From: Micropterus salmoides
Taxonomy: Eukaryota; Chordata; Actinopteri; Centrarchiformes; Centrarchidae
DNA: 64,000 nt
Reading direction: 5' to 3'
NCBI RefSeq assembly: GCF_014851395.1
Contig: NW_024040707.1
Location: forward strand, 11,568,187 to 11,632,186
In this document: positions 45,501 to 54,602 of the stretch, in pieces
Position numbering within the stretch: the first letter of the stretch is position 1
Layout: each line of letters opens with the position of its first letter
Made by a program: the position numbers and the translations under genes
Notes under the pieces: model-generated
Databases searched by the model: none
Seen by the model: only the letters and a program-made list of their open reading frames with translations
What the model was told of the DNA's origin: nothing

Positions 45501-48500
45501 CGCCGCGGGAAATGGCTTCTTGACATAATAAAGCTCATTTTTGTTAAATCTATTGTGACCGCCTGTCACATGAGCAATGGAGCTCTATTTGAATTGACGT
45601 GTTTCCAATGCCCCCCCCCCCCCCCGCCCCTTTGTAAAGGCAAGCATTACCCTGAAACAGTCTCTCTCGCAATCAAGTAGGGCTGGGCAATAAAACGATA
45701 ATGATAATAACATTATGTTGTGAATGTTTCTCAGCATTCACACCAATTATCGCAATAATATTTTCCTCAGTAATAATATAACAAATGTTCAATAAATGTT
45801 CGATTTAATGCATTTGAATCACGAACGAATTAGCACCTACTTTTTCTATTAAGATATTTATTTTGTTGAATGTTCTACTTCTGATTTGTTAAGTGATTCA
45901 CTGTTTGGCAAGTGTTCCTCATGTTCTGACCATAAAGAATAGTTTAAAACCAACCAATCCAGAATAGTTTAAAACTTCAACCTTCACTCAGGAGCAAAAA
46001 TCAGCCTTTAAACTTGAAAGAAATAATGATTTGACATTTATCATGATAATTATCTATATCAAATGATGTGACATTTCTTATTTCTTATAACATTTTTGGC
46101 CATATTGCCAAGCCCTATAATCAAGATGTCTAACCAAAACAAAAACCTCTTAGGTTACACAAAATAAGACAATATAATGTTCTGTAAAGCCTATATGATG
46201 TATTTGCAATTTCCAGGCTTACCATTAATATAAATATACAGGTATCTCCTCTTTGATTTTAATCATCTTTGCAAGAAACACGTACTATAAGGTATATATA
46301 CACTGTATATATAACATAAATTATGTTAACAGCAAATGTGCATTGTGTGAGGCACAAGTCCAATATAAATAAAGGGTTTTAATATGAATTTTTAATTCAT
46401 TTAGACATACGAAGCAATAATACATGACACTGGATAGAATTGCAATTTCTCATATAGGTACCCCAGAAAGAATACTTGTGTCCATCATCATTGGGTTGTA
46501 TGATCATTTTGGTCATCTTTATTATGCTTGTAACTATGACCTTTATGATGACATAAGTAATGAATTTATGTGCACCAAAAAGTTTAACATCAGGCATATT
46601 TGGACTCTTAGCACTGTAGTAATCTCACATTACTTTAATTTACAAAATGCAACTAATCCCGCCTTATTCTTGTTGTTGTTGTTCTTTCTTTTTAGATATA
46701 TCTGTGGCTTCATGGCATTTATTCAGTGATAAGAGACACAATTACACCCATCGGGGGAGGGGGCTGAACAATATCTAACATATTGTATTTTTCATACAAT
46801 ATGCCTTAATTTACTTCATACATTCAATACATCCCAGTTAATAAATCAAATTGTTGTTACTTCACTTCAACACAAAAACAATCAATATATTTCTCAAGAT
46901 AACTTGAGGTAACTACTTCTAGCATTGAGTGACTACTACATATGGACTGTAGGTCAAATATATTGTGGTAGGACATCAGGTAGTCTTTCTCATTTCTTTA
47001 AAACCCCAAACCATAAAAAATATGATTAATTTTCATTTCAAGTTGCAGCATTTGTGTAACCGTTCACATCACTCTTTTTTAACAAACACTAAAGCAGCAT
47101 TTTATGTAATCTTCAATAGTGATACTGAATGGAGACGTCATAATTGTAGTCATTTGAAAAGGACAAATGGTTGGAAATTCAATCAAACGTTCAGGAGCTG
47201 AAGCTTTTGAATCTTGCATTCATTTACAATACGCACTGGTTCAGAAGAGTGCTGCTGTTGTCCAGCTCTGCGCCCCTGCTGCTGTATGAACAAAGCCAGA
47301 TAAAGCCAGAGCCGGAGCAACTTGTAAGAAAAAGTTCTTATTCAGACTGAAATGTAACAATTCTTTTACTATCAGTATTGTACTATTTTCTGCTACTTTC
47401 TACATCTCATTCACATTTTTGTGTTCCAGAGCTTTTTTTCAGCACAGAGATGATCCACAACAAAGCAAACTAATTAAGCAGAATACAACCCTGTTCATTT
47501 AAGATAAAAGAAGGTGAAATTATATTTGATAATATAATAAATAATTGTAGCCTACCTAGAGTGAAGAAAGAAGTACTATACTACATAGATTAGTTTCTTT
47601 ATGCTTTATGAATTTATGAATTTATGAATTGATAGTAAGTGCACTTTATAAGAAAATGAGTTTTACATTTGTACATTTGACAGATTTCAGTGAAGTCCAT
47701 GAATTGTCCTACTTTATTTAAGGGACAATTTTACTTTTCCTACAAAATGTTAATTTTGCGCTTATGAAGCAGATTAAATAGATATGTGGATAGCATTTAA
47801 TGCCATGTATATCCTCCCTTTCAGCTAATACTTTTAAAAAATCAAAGACTATCTTTAGCAGCTCTGCCTCATCTAGTCCTCACTGGTACTCACTGGTGTT
47901 GGAGCTGTAGCTGTAGCCTTTAGTGGTGGGTGGTGGTGAGTCTGAGTCCACAGAAGCCGTATCTTCATCCTGGGAACAGCCCGCCTGGATGGCCCGCAGG
48001 TAGCTGTGGCTTCGCGACCGGAAGCAGGTAGGCGCAGGCAGATCCAGAGCCTCCACTGCCTGTGATTCCCCCTCATAGTATGGTACCGAATGCCCAAAGC
48101 CCTGCCCGCATACCTGAAAGAACGTGTGCAGACTCACACGCTGAGGGCAGAGGGCAAACTGTGAAACATGCATTTACATGTCTGTACCAAGTGATGGAAG
48201 AACTCTTATCTTTTACATCAGTAAAAGTACCAATACAGTAAAAAAAAAACAAAAAAAAACTCAAAGTCAATTACATGTAAGTATTACAAGCAAAAGTATA
48301 AAAAGTAAAAGTACTCATTCCATTGAAAAATGGCCCCTGTGGTTGATGTATCTTTATGTATGACATTATTAGATTAGTTAATACTGATTCACCAAAGTAG
48401 CATTTTACTGTAGTAGCTGGCTGAGGTGAAGCTAGTAAATTCATAAACTTTATCTTTGTTTATATTGTGAAATATTGGATTATTTTATCTCAGACAGGGC

Positions 48501-51500
48501 CTTTTATTTTAATTCAAACAGTTGTTGGAACTGCAAACAACTCATAGACATCTGAATCATGATAAGCGGCCCCAACTAGACACTTTGAGCACTGTATTTT
48601 CTTTTATATAAATGTTGAGGAGTAAAAAGATAATTTCCTTCTGAACTGAAGATGTAGACCACTTTAAAGTTTTAACTATGAGTTAAAATATTTTGGAAAA
48701 ATCTAATGGGCAATTGGTGTAATGTCTTTTTGCTTTTCAGTGTTGAATGGTGTAAGAAAAATCCACACATAACAACACAAAACAAATACAAGGATGACTA
48801 TATTTTGCACTTGTTGCATGGACAGTATACACTTTTTTTGAAGCATTGTTTGAGTTACTCAAAGTAACTATGTTTCAGTATTTCCTAGCTGCATGGATAT
48901 GTGTTGTTATTGTATTATATTTCCTTTACATTTACTCATTTGGCAGACGCTTTTACCCAAAGCGACTTACATTCAAGGAACAACATACAAGCATCAGTAA
49001 AGTAAGAGACCTATGAGTAACAATAGATACTAGTAAGAGCAGCAATAACACTATACTATTGCAAGACGGGAAAAAATTGTGACACCATGCAACGTCTGGA
49101 ATGTTTGATAAAGCAACAGAAAAAGTAGTAGAAACAACCAGTAGTAGTATTTTTGTGTTTGGCATTTTAGTAGCAAATATGAACATGTCGTGGGTGCTAC
49201 ATAAACATGAATAATAATCCCTCAAAATCAACTCACTCAAAATGTACCAGTTTAGTATTCACAGATTCTTTACTCGGACTGCCTCTACTGTAATGCTGAA
49301 AGACGTTTAATCTCTCAGTCATAAATGTGAAAATGTACATGTATAAGTAGAGACTGATACCAAACTCCCTGAGCTTTATACTGAGGGATATGTCCCACTT
49401 TGACATTCTACAAACACGCTCAAGCTTTTCTCTTTTATCTCTTCTATTTTATTCCCGGCTGGCTTATTCATATACCATCTCAGCAGACATTACATATGCT
49501 CAAATATTCTCGATAGCTTTAAAATTAAAGAGTTGTGTCAGAGTATGTTTTGCTCATATTCTGGTGATCCAAAATGATCTAAGCAGCTTAATTTCACAAG
49601 GTATTAATATTTATAAAACCCAGAAAAAAATAGTTAAATATTCCTTTCATGGAAATGTTAGTTAATCAGGACTCAGTGTTAAACACATGAGGAAATGGTC
49701 TTTGCCAGCCGAGTAATAATAATGTGATAAGCTACAGTAATAGCAACATGTTTGATAAGATAAAAGACATACCTGAGTGCCCGCACCTCTGCCCAATGTG
49801 CTAGAGCCCTGGCTGAAATCATTGTTCCTGTGGCGTGGAGGGGCCTCCAGCGGGCTCACCAGGCAGTCTAAGTTATCAAGGCTCCGATTAGTTGACAGCT
49901 CTTTCAGGGACGGCAGGGAGCTGTGGAAGTGAATGTAATAATCAGCCTCTCAGAAGTCAGAGGCCGTAATAAGTGAGAGCTGTGTTTAATTGATGATATC
50001 CAGGAGAAACTTGAAATCACACTCTGAAAAGTTCCCCGGGGTATTTTAAAATGAAATATAATTATGATGTGTGGATAATGATATGTGCCATAAGGTTTAA
50101 AACACCAGCACAGAGGAAACAATGATTTATGAGTAAAACTGCTAAATGTGAGATCATAAATTGAGGGATAGTTTTGAGAAGTTTCCTCTGTTCTGGCTTG
50201 CCCTTTTGGTGCCTACTGTAGTTTTAGTGACAATGTGTGCACACTAAGAAGCAGGATTTGGTGTAGTGGAGTGATTTTCATGGGTTAGAATATTTGCATG
50301 TTAAAGAATCAGGGAAAGAGAAAAACGTACTAACACACCAATAAGGGTACCTGCAAGTTAGGAGATGGAACAGTGGGCAGAGAAGAAAAGTGCTGGGAAG
50401 GTTAGGCAAAAATAGGTGGTGGGCAGTGGTGGTAGGACAAGTGAGGGTGGGTGGAGGGCCACACTGCCTGCCTAAGGATGACACTGACCTCAGATGCTGC
50501 ATAGAGCATGCACTCTGTAGTGGAGACCACAGATAATCCTCCCGCATGAGAGCGTAGCAACGAGGCCTGTCCGTGTGGATGTAGGGGTAAAACACATGGC
50601 AAAATTTCATCTCCTACTGCTTTTGCACCAAAAAAAGATGGTACTGTGTGTCATTTCTTGAACCCCCCCCCCCCATTAAGTTACTCTACCTCCATGAACA
50701 GCTTCTTTGAGTTTGTTTTGACTTAAGTGCTGCAGACAATTATTCGTGAGAAGATGCTGCCACCTGCTGACTACCTCTGGGGATAAGAGTAAAATGTTTC
50801 TTCCCACAATTTTAACAACAAATACCCCTCAGTGCCTATTTCTAGTCTTATGAATGCAAAGCAAAATAATACAAACACAACTGTATGGCAGAGCAATGAG
50901 CATGATAATCAAGGTCATAATTTCAGTATAATGAATTTGCTTCTCTTTGCTGTGGGACTTACTTGCGTGGAGGTGGAGGTGGCTGCTGCTCACTCAGGGA
51001 GTGCTGGGTGGCCTTCAGGTAGCTATGGCGACGGGCAGCAGATTTGGGGGAAGGTTTGGGGCTTCCCTCTGAGTCCTCGCTGTCTTCTAAGTCTCCCATA
51101 GCTTTCACATAGCTGCCGCTGCGCATCCTTCGACAGGGGATCTCAGTTCCTTTGGCACGGCCGCGACCCAGAGTTCCTGCCCAGTCCCCCAGTGGGACCT
51201 GGATTTTGAAAACACATACATACCGTTGTGAGACTCTTAAACCATGTAAATAAACAGAACAAAAGTGCATCCCTTAAATAATAAATAAATACATATTCAC
51301 AGATTCTAAACATGTGCAGCAATGGTACTTGTTGTGATTTATGGGGAGAATATCTATAAATGTGTAGTACATATAGTGAGTATAAACAGGATGAGGATGA
51401 AATATAAATGATAAACTGAATCTAAGTGGGAACTGTCTTCCAGTGCTCAAAATTGATCAATAAAACCATCAAAATATCCATGCAAACTTACAAAGAATGA

Positions 51501-52802
51501 TGATGAAGATGAATACTCACTGCCCCTCCTACCTGAAGGAACTGTTGTGCCAGGTCTTGGTGGCATGACTTTGATTTAAGAAGGGTCCTGTTGACTGTAG
51601 CAGAGCCCTTCTGCAACACTTGCCTGGCCTGGGTGAGGGTGAGAGTGGACCAGGAGCCCCTCTTCACCAGTGTATCATCCTTGCTTCCCCTGGTTCTTCC
51701 CTCCTCTTCCTTGGATCCTACCTGTGTCACCGGGCATGCCAGAAACTTGAGGTCACTGCTGCTTTTCGAGGTCTTGAGAGTATGTGCAGAAATGGTGTTG
51801 TAGCCCTGTGGGATATGTCTGGCTTGGCTGTCTGACACCGCTCTGCCAAGAGTCATCATGCTCAATGGGTTGCGGTAACCTACAGCAATAGTGCCAGCTT
51901 TGGTGGATTCAGTGTCCAGGGCATCATCTGAGCTCCACAGGCCTAGTGCATTGGGCCTAGGTCTCTGCCTGGGCCCCTCAGTTTTAGCCCTGTCTTTACT
52001 CTTGCTTCTGCGATTTGGTCTACCACCATCCTCACCAGCTCCGGTGGTGCCAGTCATTCCTCCAGCAGAGCGCCCGTTAATGCTGCCTTTGATTGCAGAG
52101 TTTTCCAGGGACTGGGACTTGGCAAATAGCTTCTGCACAGAGTGCATGAGGTGGCGTATTCGTCCTGGACTTTCACTACGTTGCTTCGACATACGTCCTC
52201 TATGAAACTGCAGCGTACTGAAGCCATCACGCTGAAGGGGCAGGTGCCTCTCTAGCTGATCCAAAAGGTTGGAGGGTAACCGATTCATCTTGGCTGCTGC
52301 TGCAGAGGAGATGGTGGCTGATCCACTTGTGATCATAGGAGCACCAGTAAGACCAAGACCCAAGCCCATGCCCATAGACAAGGAGTTGGATAGTGTACCT
52401 GCCCGGCTGCCCTGCCCAACTCCCCCACCACCAGCCATACAGGCCTGGGAGCAGTCCACCTGTTCAGTCTGGGAGGTGAAGTGCAGACGAGGGAAGGTGC
52501 TGCTGTTGGACATCTGGCTGAAAGGCAGCAGGTATTCAGGGGTCAGGGCAGTGGGGCTGGTGGGAGAGCACTGGTGGAGGTGTGGGTCCAGGGTGCCATA
52601 GTGGTTTATGGTGGGGCTTAACAGAAAGGCGCTGTGAGGGTCAGAGGTCAAAGGACAGAGAGACTTCTGGGGGCATCCCGCTGGTTCACACGAGTCAGAT
52701 AGGTGACGACTGCGGTTGGCTCCTAACCCTTTCATGGTGGCTGAGATGTCGTCCTTAGAACATGTCTCCAATCAGCACGGGTCTACTGATGAAAGGTTCA
52801 TC
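27322..52802 (-). CDS. dlgap4: dlgap4: disks large-associated protein 4 (SAPAP4), whole gene span
   Basis: This is a postsynaptic-density scaffold linking PSD-95 family guanylate-kinase domains to SHANK. Coding exons on the minus strand: 52735-51533, 51198-50963, 49920-49773, 48113-47894, 37616-37186, 37102-37005, 31065-30629, 28578-28487, 28016-27864 and 27546-27322. Every junction is in phase, giving about 1080 aa against about 990 in mammals. The parts are: N-terminal MKGLG..RHLSDS; three RxxSY(L/V)KA-type guanylate-kinase-binding repeats near 424-434, 457-465 and 561-570; two dynein-light-chain-type sites (SSIGIQVD near 742-748, SIGVQVE near 769-775); the GKAP homology helices at about 884-1000; and the C-terminal PDZ ligand QTRL. 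The MKGLG start and C-terminal blocks match DLGAP4 better than DLGAP1 or DLGAP3. The a/b duplicate is not resolved. Confidence 0.95.
27864..28016 (-). CDS. dlgap4: dlgap4 exon: GKAP homology domain end
   Basis: The exon encodes NLNANPRPTAQDLAGFWDLL, then QLSIEDISMKFDELYQLKAN and NWQLPEKPEKK. LYQLKAN and SIEDISMKFDELY match DLGAP4. It is 51 codons, with acceptor ctcactag|AAC and donor AAG|gtgatg. Confidence 0.96.
28487..28578 (-). CDS. dlgap4: dlgap4 exon: GKAP homology domain
   Basis: The exon encodes VLGTIRSAVGSAQLLISQKF followed by EQFRGLCNENL. This is the second helix of the GKAP homology domain and almost invariant across DLGAP proteins. The acceptor is ctgttttgcag|TG and the donor TTG|gtgagt. 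Confidence 0.96.
29195..29395 (+). mobile_element. LINE 3' tail fragment in dlgap4 intron
   Basis: It ends gaagaactttgtgaattctg, aaaggtgctctagaaataaa, ccttacttactt, the same tail type as the LINE ending at 13822. No coding sequence remains. Confidence 0.55.
30629..31065 (-). CDS. dlgap4: dlgap4 exon: linker and start of GKAP homology domain
   Basis: The exon encodes LSRDNSMASRQNTETEPQET and a polar linker, then DPALDPSSLPPPDPSLET, LRDGNWFLKLLQAETGRMEG and WCQQMDQEVKDNKLSEE. The last part is the first long helix of the GKAP homology domain. The acceptor is gtctccgcag|T and the donor GAGG|gtatgt. Confidence 0.96.
31961..32165 (+). repeat. dispersed teleost repeat (gacgcttttatccaaag type)
   Basis: It starts acatttattcatttagctga, cgcttttatccaaagtgact, and ends at ttgcaccatcagcacccc. 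This is a very common fish repeat of unsettled class. A 5' piece of a second copy lies at 48926-48990. Confidence 0.7.
32695..34390. repeat. region bounded by inverted and direct repeats
   Basis: A 21-nt perfect match (core tttctcatttcccaaatt) at about 32698-32720 recurs inverted at about 34362-34383, with similar flanks (tcctcaactcc and gactcctcaatcctcgag). Inside this pair a second motif, gagatgtcctt with gcattt upstream, occurs directly at about 32822-32848 and 34273-34300. The interior is non-coding. It may be a decayed DNA transposon of about 1.7 kb. Confidence 0.5.
34811..35158. mobile_element. dispersed MITE-like element (ccttttccactgcacagtacc type)
   Basis: The left end ccccttttccactgcacagt, accagctcgac pairs loosely with the right-side ggcgagttgagctgcacact, aaaaccgccccc. 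It contains ttttggttttcccatta and gtacctcctaccaggtac. This is a frequent non-autonomous fish element; the right terminus is degraded. Confidence 0.5.
35187..35275 (+). mobile_element. hAT-like element end
   Basis: It begins tagggctgaaacgattcatc, gattaaattgataaaatcga, then gcatcgacac. It is the same end family as 9183-9245 but in the opposite orientation. The partner end was not located. Confidence 0.5.
37005..37102 (-). CDS. dlgap4: dlgap4 exon: second dynein-light-chain site
   Basis: The exon encodes VDCVLPVLREEPLHLAAPLK followed by FQSIGVQVENGRP. SIGVQVE is the second copy of the DYNLL-binding type motif of GKAP/SAPAP proteins. The acceptor is tgatttttcag|GTG and the donor GCC|gtaagt. Confidence 0.95.
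37186..37616 (-). CDS. dlgap4: dlgap4 exon: proline-rich region and first dynein-light-chain site
   Basis: The exon encodes VTNRKAPPPVPPRTTSKPLI, then SVTVQSSTESAQDIYLDQQD, a Thr/Pro/Ala-rich low-complexity middle, and TKRKLSSIGIQ. The PPPVPPRTTSKP..SVTVQSSTESAQD block is a DLGAP hallmark. The acceptor is a tandem cagcag, so base 37616 or 37613 can be the first. The donor is CAG|gtaaga. Confidence 0.95.
38085..38192 (+). mobile_element. retroelement 3' tail
   Basis: ggtgggaattgttgggtttc, tgtaaat, then gagataaattctgttatgaa, ctggcgctatataaa and poly(A). This is a typical fish LINE/SINE 3' terminus, in the 10 kb dlgap4 intron. Confidence 0.6.
38193..44690. other. dlgap4 large intron, mostly unannotated
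   Basis: No exon with DLGAP resemblance was found on the minus strand. Content seen: a C12 run at 38920-38931, a T24 run at 41618-41641, and AT-rich unique sequence. The 40.4-41.4 kb part has broken plus-strand frames that could be old retroelement, but no motif supports this. Confidence 0.45.
44714..45125. repeat. cluster of GTTAGC/GCTAAC words
   Basis: About ten copies of GTTAGC or its complement occur in 410 bp beside the candidate internal promoter, including the palindrome gttagctaac at 45071-45080. The stretch is also richer in CpG than the rest of the intron. Confidence 0.7.
45074..45123. repeat. perfect 17-bp inverted repeat with 16-nt loop
   Basis: The arms 45074-45090 (agctaacgtgagctaac) and 45107-45123 (gttagctcacgttagct) are exact reverse complements. 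In a minus-strand transcript the hairpin would begin about 75 nt after the candidate 5' splice site at 45199. Confidence 0.85.
45200..45245 (-). CDS. dlgap4: candidate alternative first coding exon of dlgap4 (short isoform)
   Basis: An ATG at 45245 opens MNVQKIRIFSSQPPY and reaches the donor TACA|gtaagg after 46 bases, leaving one base over. That phase is exactly what the 37616 (or 37613) acceptor needs, so splicing would give a protein of about 493 aa starting just before the APPPVPPR block. Mammalian DLGAP4 is known to have a short isoform that begins at this same junction. The Kozak context (tttcATGa) is weak and there is no transcript evidence. Confidence 0.4.
45246..45445 (-). promoter_or_regulatory. 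dlgap4: candidate internal dlgap4 promoter with three CCAAT boxes
   Basis: This CpG-enriched stretch carries three minus-strand CCAAT boxes (plus-strand attgg at 45347-45351, 45388-45392 and 45430-45434), spaced 41 and 42 bp apart. They lie 100-190 bp upstream of the candidate first exon. Regularly spaced CCAAT boxes are typical NF-Y promoter architecture. No TATA box is seen. Confidence 0.5.
45678..46117. mobile_element. non-autonomous hAT-like element with 8-bp target duplication
   Basis: It begins tagggctgggcaataaaa and ends ggccatattgccaagcccta, inverted matches of each other. The flanking octamers are caatcaag (45670-45677) and taatcaag (46118-46125), 7 of 8 identical, as expected of a hAT target duplication. 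It is 440 bp, AT-rich and non-coding. It lies about 230 bp upstream of the internal promoter block. Confidence 0.8.
47500..47893. other. start of the 10.3 kb dlgap4 intron, nothing identified
   Basis: AT-rich intronic sequence. Neither strand shows a family-like frame, and only simple AT-rich words are visible. Confidence 0.5.
47894..48113 (-). CDS. dlgap4: dlgap4 exon: guanylate-kinase-binding repeat 3
   Basis: The exon encodes VCGQGFGHSVPYYEGESQAV, then EALDLPAPTCFRSRSHSYLR and AIQAGCSQDEDT. EALDLP..CFRxRSHSYLRAIQAGCSQ is one of the strongest DLGAP signatures. The acceptor is cgttctttcag|GTA and the donor ACCA|gtgagt. Confidence 0.96.
48180..48700. repeat. dispersed repeat (taaaagtacc type)
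   Basis: It begins with gatggaagaactcttatctt, ttacatcagtaaaagtacca, and contains agtaaaagtactcatt and ctgtagtagctggctgaggt. This matches a frequent fish non-autonomous DNA repeat. It starts about 65 bp upstream (minus sense) of the dlgap4 exon at 48113. Confidence 0.55.
48926..48990 (+). repeat. fragment of gacgcttttatccaaag repeat
   Basis: tttacatttactcatttggc, agacgcttttacccaaagcg, acttacattc: the 5' part of the repeat family also present at 31961. Confidence 0.65.
49773..49920 (-). CDS. dlgap4: dlgap4 exon (NRSLDNLD block)
   Basis: The exon encodes SLPSLKELSTNRSLDNLDCL, then VSPLEAPPRHRNNDF and SQGSSTLGRGAGTQ. The RSLDxLD block occurs at this place in DLGAP1 and DLGAP4. The acceptor is acttccacag and the donor CAG|gtatgt; the first base completes the split codon and the exon ends in phase 0. 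Confidence 0.9.
50489..50566 (-). CDS. dlgap4: candidate 78-bp cassette exon of dlgap4
   Basis: An open 26-codon block reading (K)PRCYALMREDYLWSPL and QSACSMQHL(S) lies between acceptor cacacggacag|G and donor CTGAG|gtcagt. Both borders are phase 2, exactly the phase of the flanking 50963 and 49920 junctions, so inclusion keeps the frame and gives about 1106 aa. The polypyrimidine tract is only moderate. It could be an optional exon or chance; family alignment would decide. Confidence 0.5.
50963..51198 (-). CDS. dlgap4: dlgap4 exon: guanylate-kinase-binding repeats 1 and 2
   Basis: The exon encodes VPLGDWAGTLGR, then EIPCRRMRSGSYVKAMGD and SPKPSPKSAARRHSYLKATQ, ending in a proline run. In the SAPAP family, phosphorylation of the Ser in RxxSY lets these repeats bind the PSD-95 guanylate-kinase domain. 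The acceptor is aaaatccag|GTC and the donor AA|gtaagt, leaving two bases of a split codon. Confidence 0.95.
51533..52802 (-). CDS. dlgap4: dlgap4 first coding exon (5'UTR 52736-52802)
   Basis: The acceptor ttgtctttgcag precedes 52802. Coding starts at 52735 with MKGLGANRSRHLSDSCEP in a near-perfect Kozak context (gccaccATGa). The 401-codon exon holds STFPRLHFTSQ, the block LPSNLLDQLERHLPLQRDGF, then SESPGRIRHLMHSVQKLFAK, a basic RRSKSKDRAK stretch and LWSSDDALDTES. It ends KSKSCHQDLAQQFLQ at donor CAG|gtagga. These blocks are in the same order in vertebrate DLGAP4. Confidence 0.96.
52755..52801 (-). promoter_or_regulatory. two short uORFs in dlgap4 5'UTR
   Basis: Between the acceptor and the start codon are two upstream ATGs out of frame with the main protein. 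One is a 10-codon uORF at 52801-52772 ending TGA. The other is a minimal ATG-TTC-TAA at 52763-52755. Both terminate before the main ATG at 52735, so reinitiation control is possible. Confidence 0.5.
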
Positions 52803-54257
52803 CTGCAAAGACAAAGATACAGAAATGATCTATTAAACATGGAAAGTAATTTTTAACAAGAAAGCTCTCTGTTTGGTAATACCATTTAGTAATGCACTCT
52901 AATAGTTGTGTGGAAGTGTATTAAAATGAAACTTTTAAAACTGTAACATTTGCTATCCCATCCCATCCCAATTATTGTCTCTGATTAAACACCATTTTTG
53001 TCTGGTTTAGTGGCCTGTTTTCTCAGGAATGTTTGATAAAAATGTTCCAGTATTTGTCCATCTTTAGAGATTTTAGTAAATAGTACATAACAGTAAAACA
53101 GTCATTAGCGTGCAATTTAACCACTCAGAGAGGGAGTTCTACATATCTATATTTAAAACTAATGAAAACATTAGAGTTAGAGCCCATTTAGAAGTGTTTC
53201 TCTTGGTGTGTCCTTGAATGTTCAGAACAGTAACAAAAAGCCATTATAGACTGTCTCTGCAGTGTGGCGCATTTCACAGAGGCAGCATAACACAGCTTAC
53301 ATGGAACAGAGCCGTTGTCCTCTACAGCAAGTTTCCATATAACATATAACAAACCACCAGGTGGAGCACCAGTAGCAAGTGCACTAGGATACAGTTTGAG
53401 TTTGAGGGGGGAAACACACAAATAACATTATATTTGGATCTTAAATTACATTTTCAAATAAATACGTATAGGGGTAATAAATATCAAATGCAATATAAGA
53501 ACAACCCCACTGCACGACAAAACTCTAACTAATATGTTGGGACTTATGTGGTTTCATTCTGTAAGGAGGTACACATGCTTACACAGTTTTTTCTTTTGTT
53601 TTCAGTCTCCATTACGTTGCCACTAAACAGATAAGAACAATTAAGCCATAAAGTAAAATGAGACAAACAGACTAAATAACATATTATTCGAACGGGAAAG
53701 GACAGCCTATTCAGCTTACTGCTCCACCATAGCAGGAAACCAGATAGCCTGAGGCCCAATCTAAAACACCACATTGATGTATGGCCTGGAGCTATTCTGC
53801 TGACAATGCATGGGAGAATCATTTTGTGACTCATACATGTAAATGAGCTTTACATTTAAGAAGCGCCATTTGTTCCAAAGCAGGAAACCCTCATTTCCAC
53901 AAATCATTTTTTGGTAGTTTGCCATCCTCTTGAATCCACTTACTGTAGGATAAACAATAAGTCTTCCCTAAACTGAGGCATTTTGGGGCAAAAGCAAAAA
54001 ATTCAAAGATGTATGTCAGTGGCCTCTATATTAGATACAGACAGATACAGAGAGCTCCTTGTTCTAGGTAAGATTTGAAAATAGATCAGAGAGCTGATAG
54101 ACAGCTCTGATGTATAGCTATAGCTAGTCATTTTCTTGTTTCTCTGGAATAAAGCTATATCTAATATGGCTTCGTAGTCAACATGCCATACAGTTTTCAA
54201 TGCAGCCACAAACATTAATTTTAGCATAGCCCTTACTTCGTTTTTGTCGTCTACTAT

Positions 54258-54432
54258 ATAGTCGACTACTGCGATAGCCTTCCCTCTGGTCTCCCCCAAA
54301 GAAGCATTGAACAACTACAGTTAGTTCAGAAAGGGGCTGCAAGGGTAGTGACTCGCACAAAAAAGAGCACCCACATCACCCCAACACACTGTACAGTACA
54401 CTGGCTACCTGTGCATTTTAGAATAGATTAGA
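54258..54432 (+). pseudogene. LINE reverse transcriptase C-terminal fragment
   Basis: The plus strand reads DYCDSLPSGLPQRSIEQLQL, VQKGAARVVTRTKKSTHITP, and VHWLPVHFRID before a stop. This is the same C-terminal block as the LINE at 22132 but only about 58 codons long, with 3'UTR-like sequence after it. Confidence 0.85.
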
Positions 54433-54562
54433 CACTTGTCTTTGGTCACCTTTTATATATACCTTTACTGTGTTTTATTATTTCTTTTCATTTATTTTAT
54501 GAATGTCTACTTATCATGTTTTACCATTGCTTGTGTTATTTTTAGCATGTGGGTTTTTACTT

Positions 54563-54602
54563 GATTATTATTGTTGTTATTATTATTATTATTATTATTA
54601 TT
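54563..54602. repeat. (ATT)n microsatellite
   Basis: About twelve att/gtt units directly after the LINE fragment, consistent with an old LINE tail expansion. Confidence 0.9.

Noticed and set aside
51591..52601. Plus-strand open frames opposite the large dlgap4 exon
   Set aside because: They are antisense shadows of a GC-rich coding exon, with no family resemblance, and the minus-strand frame is clearly DLGAP4.
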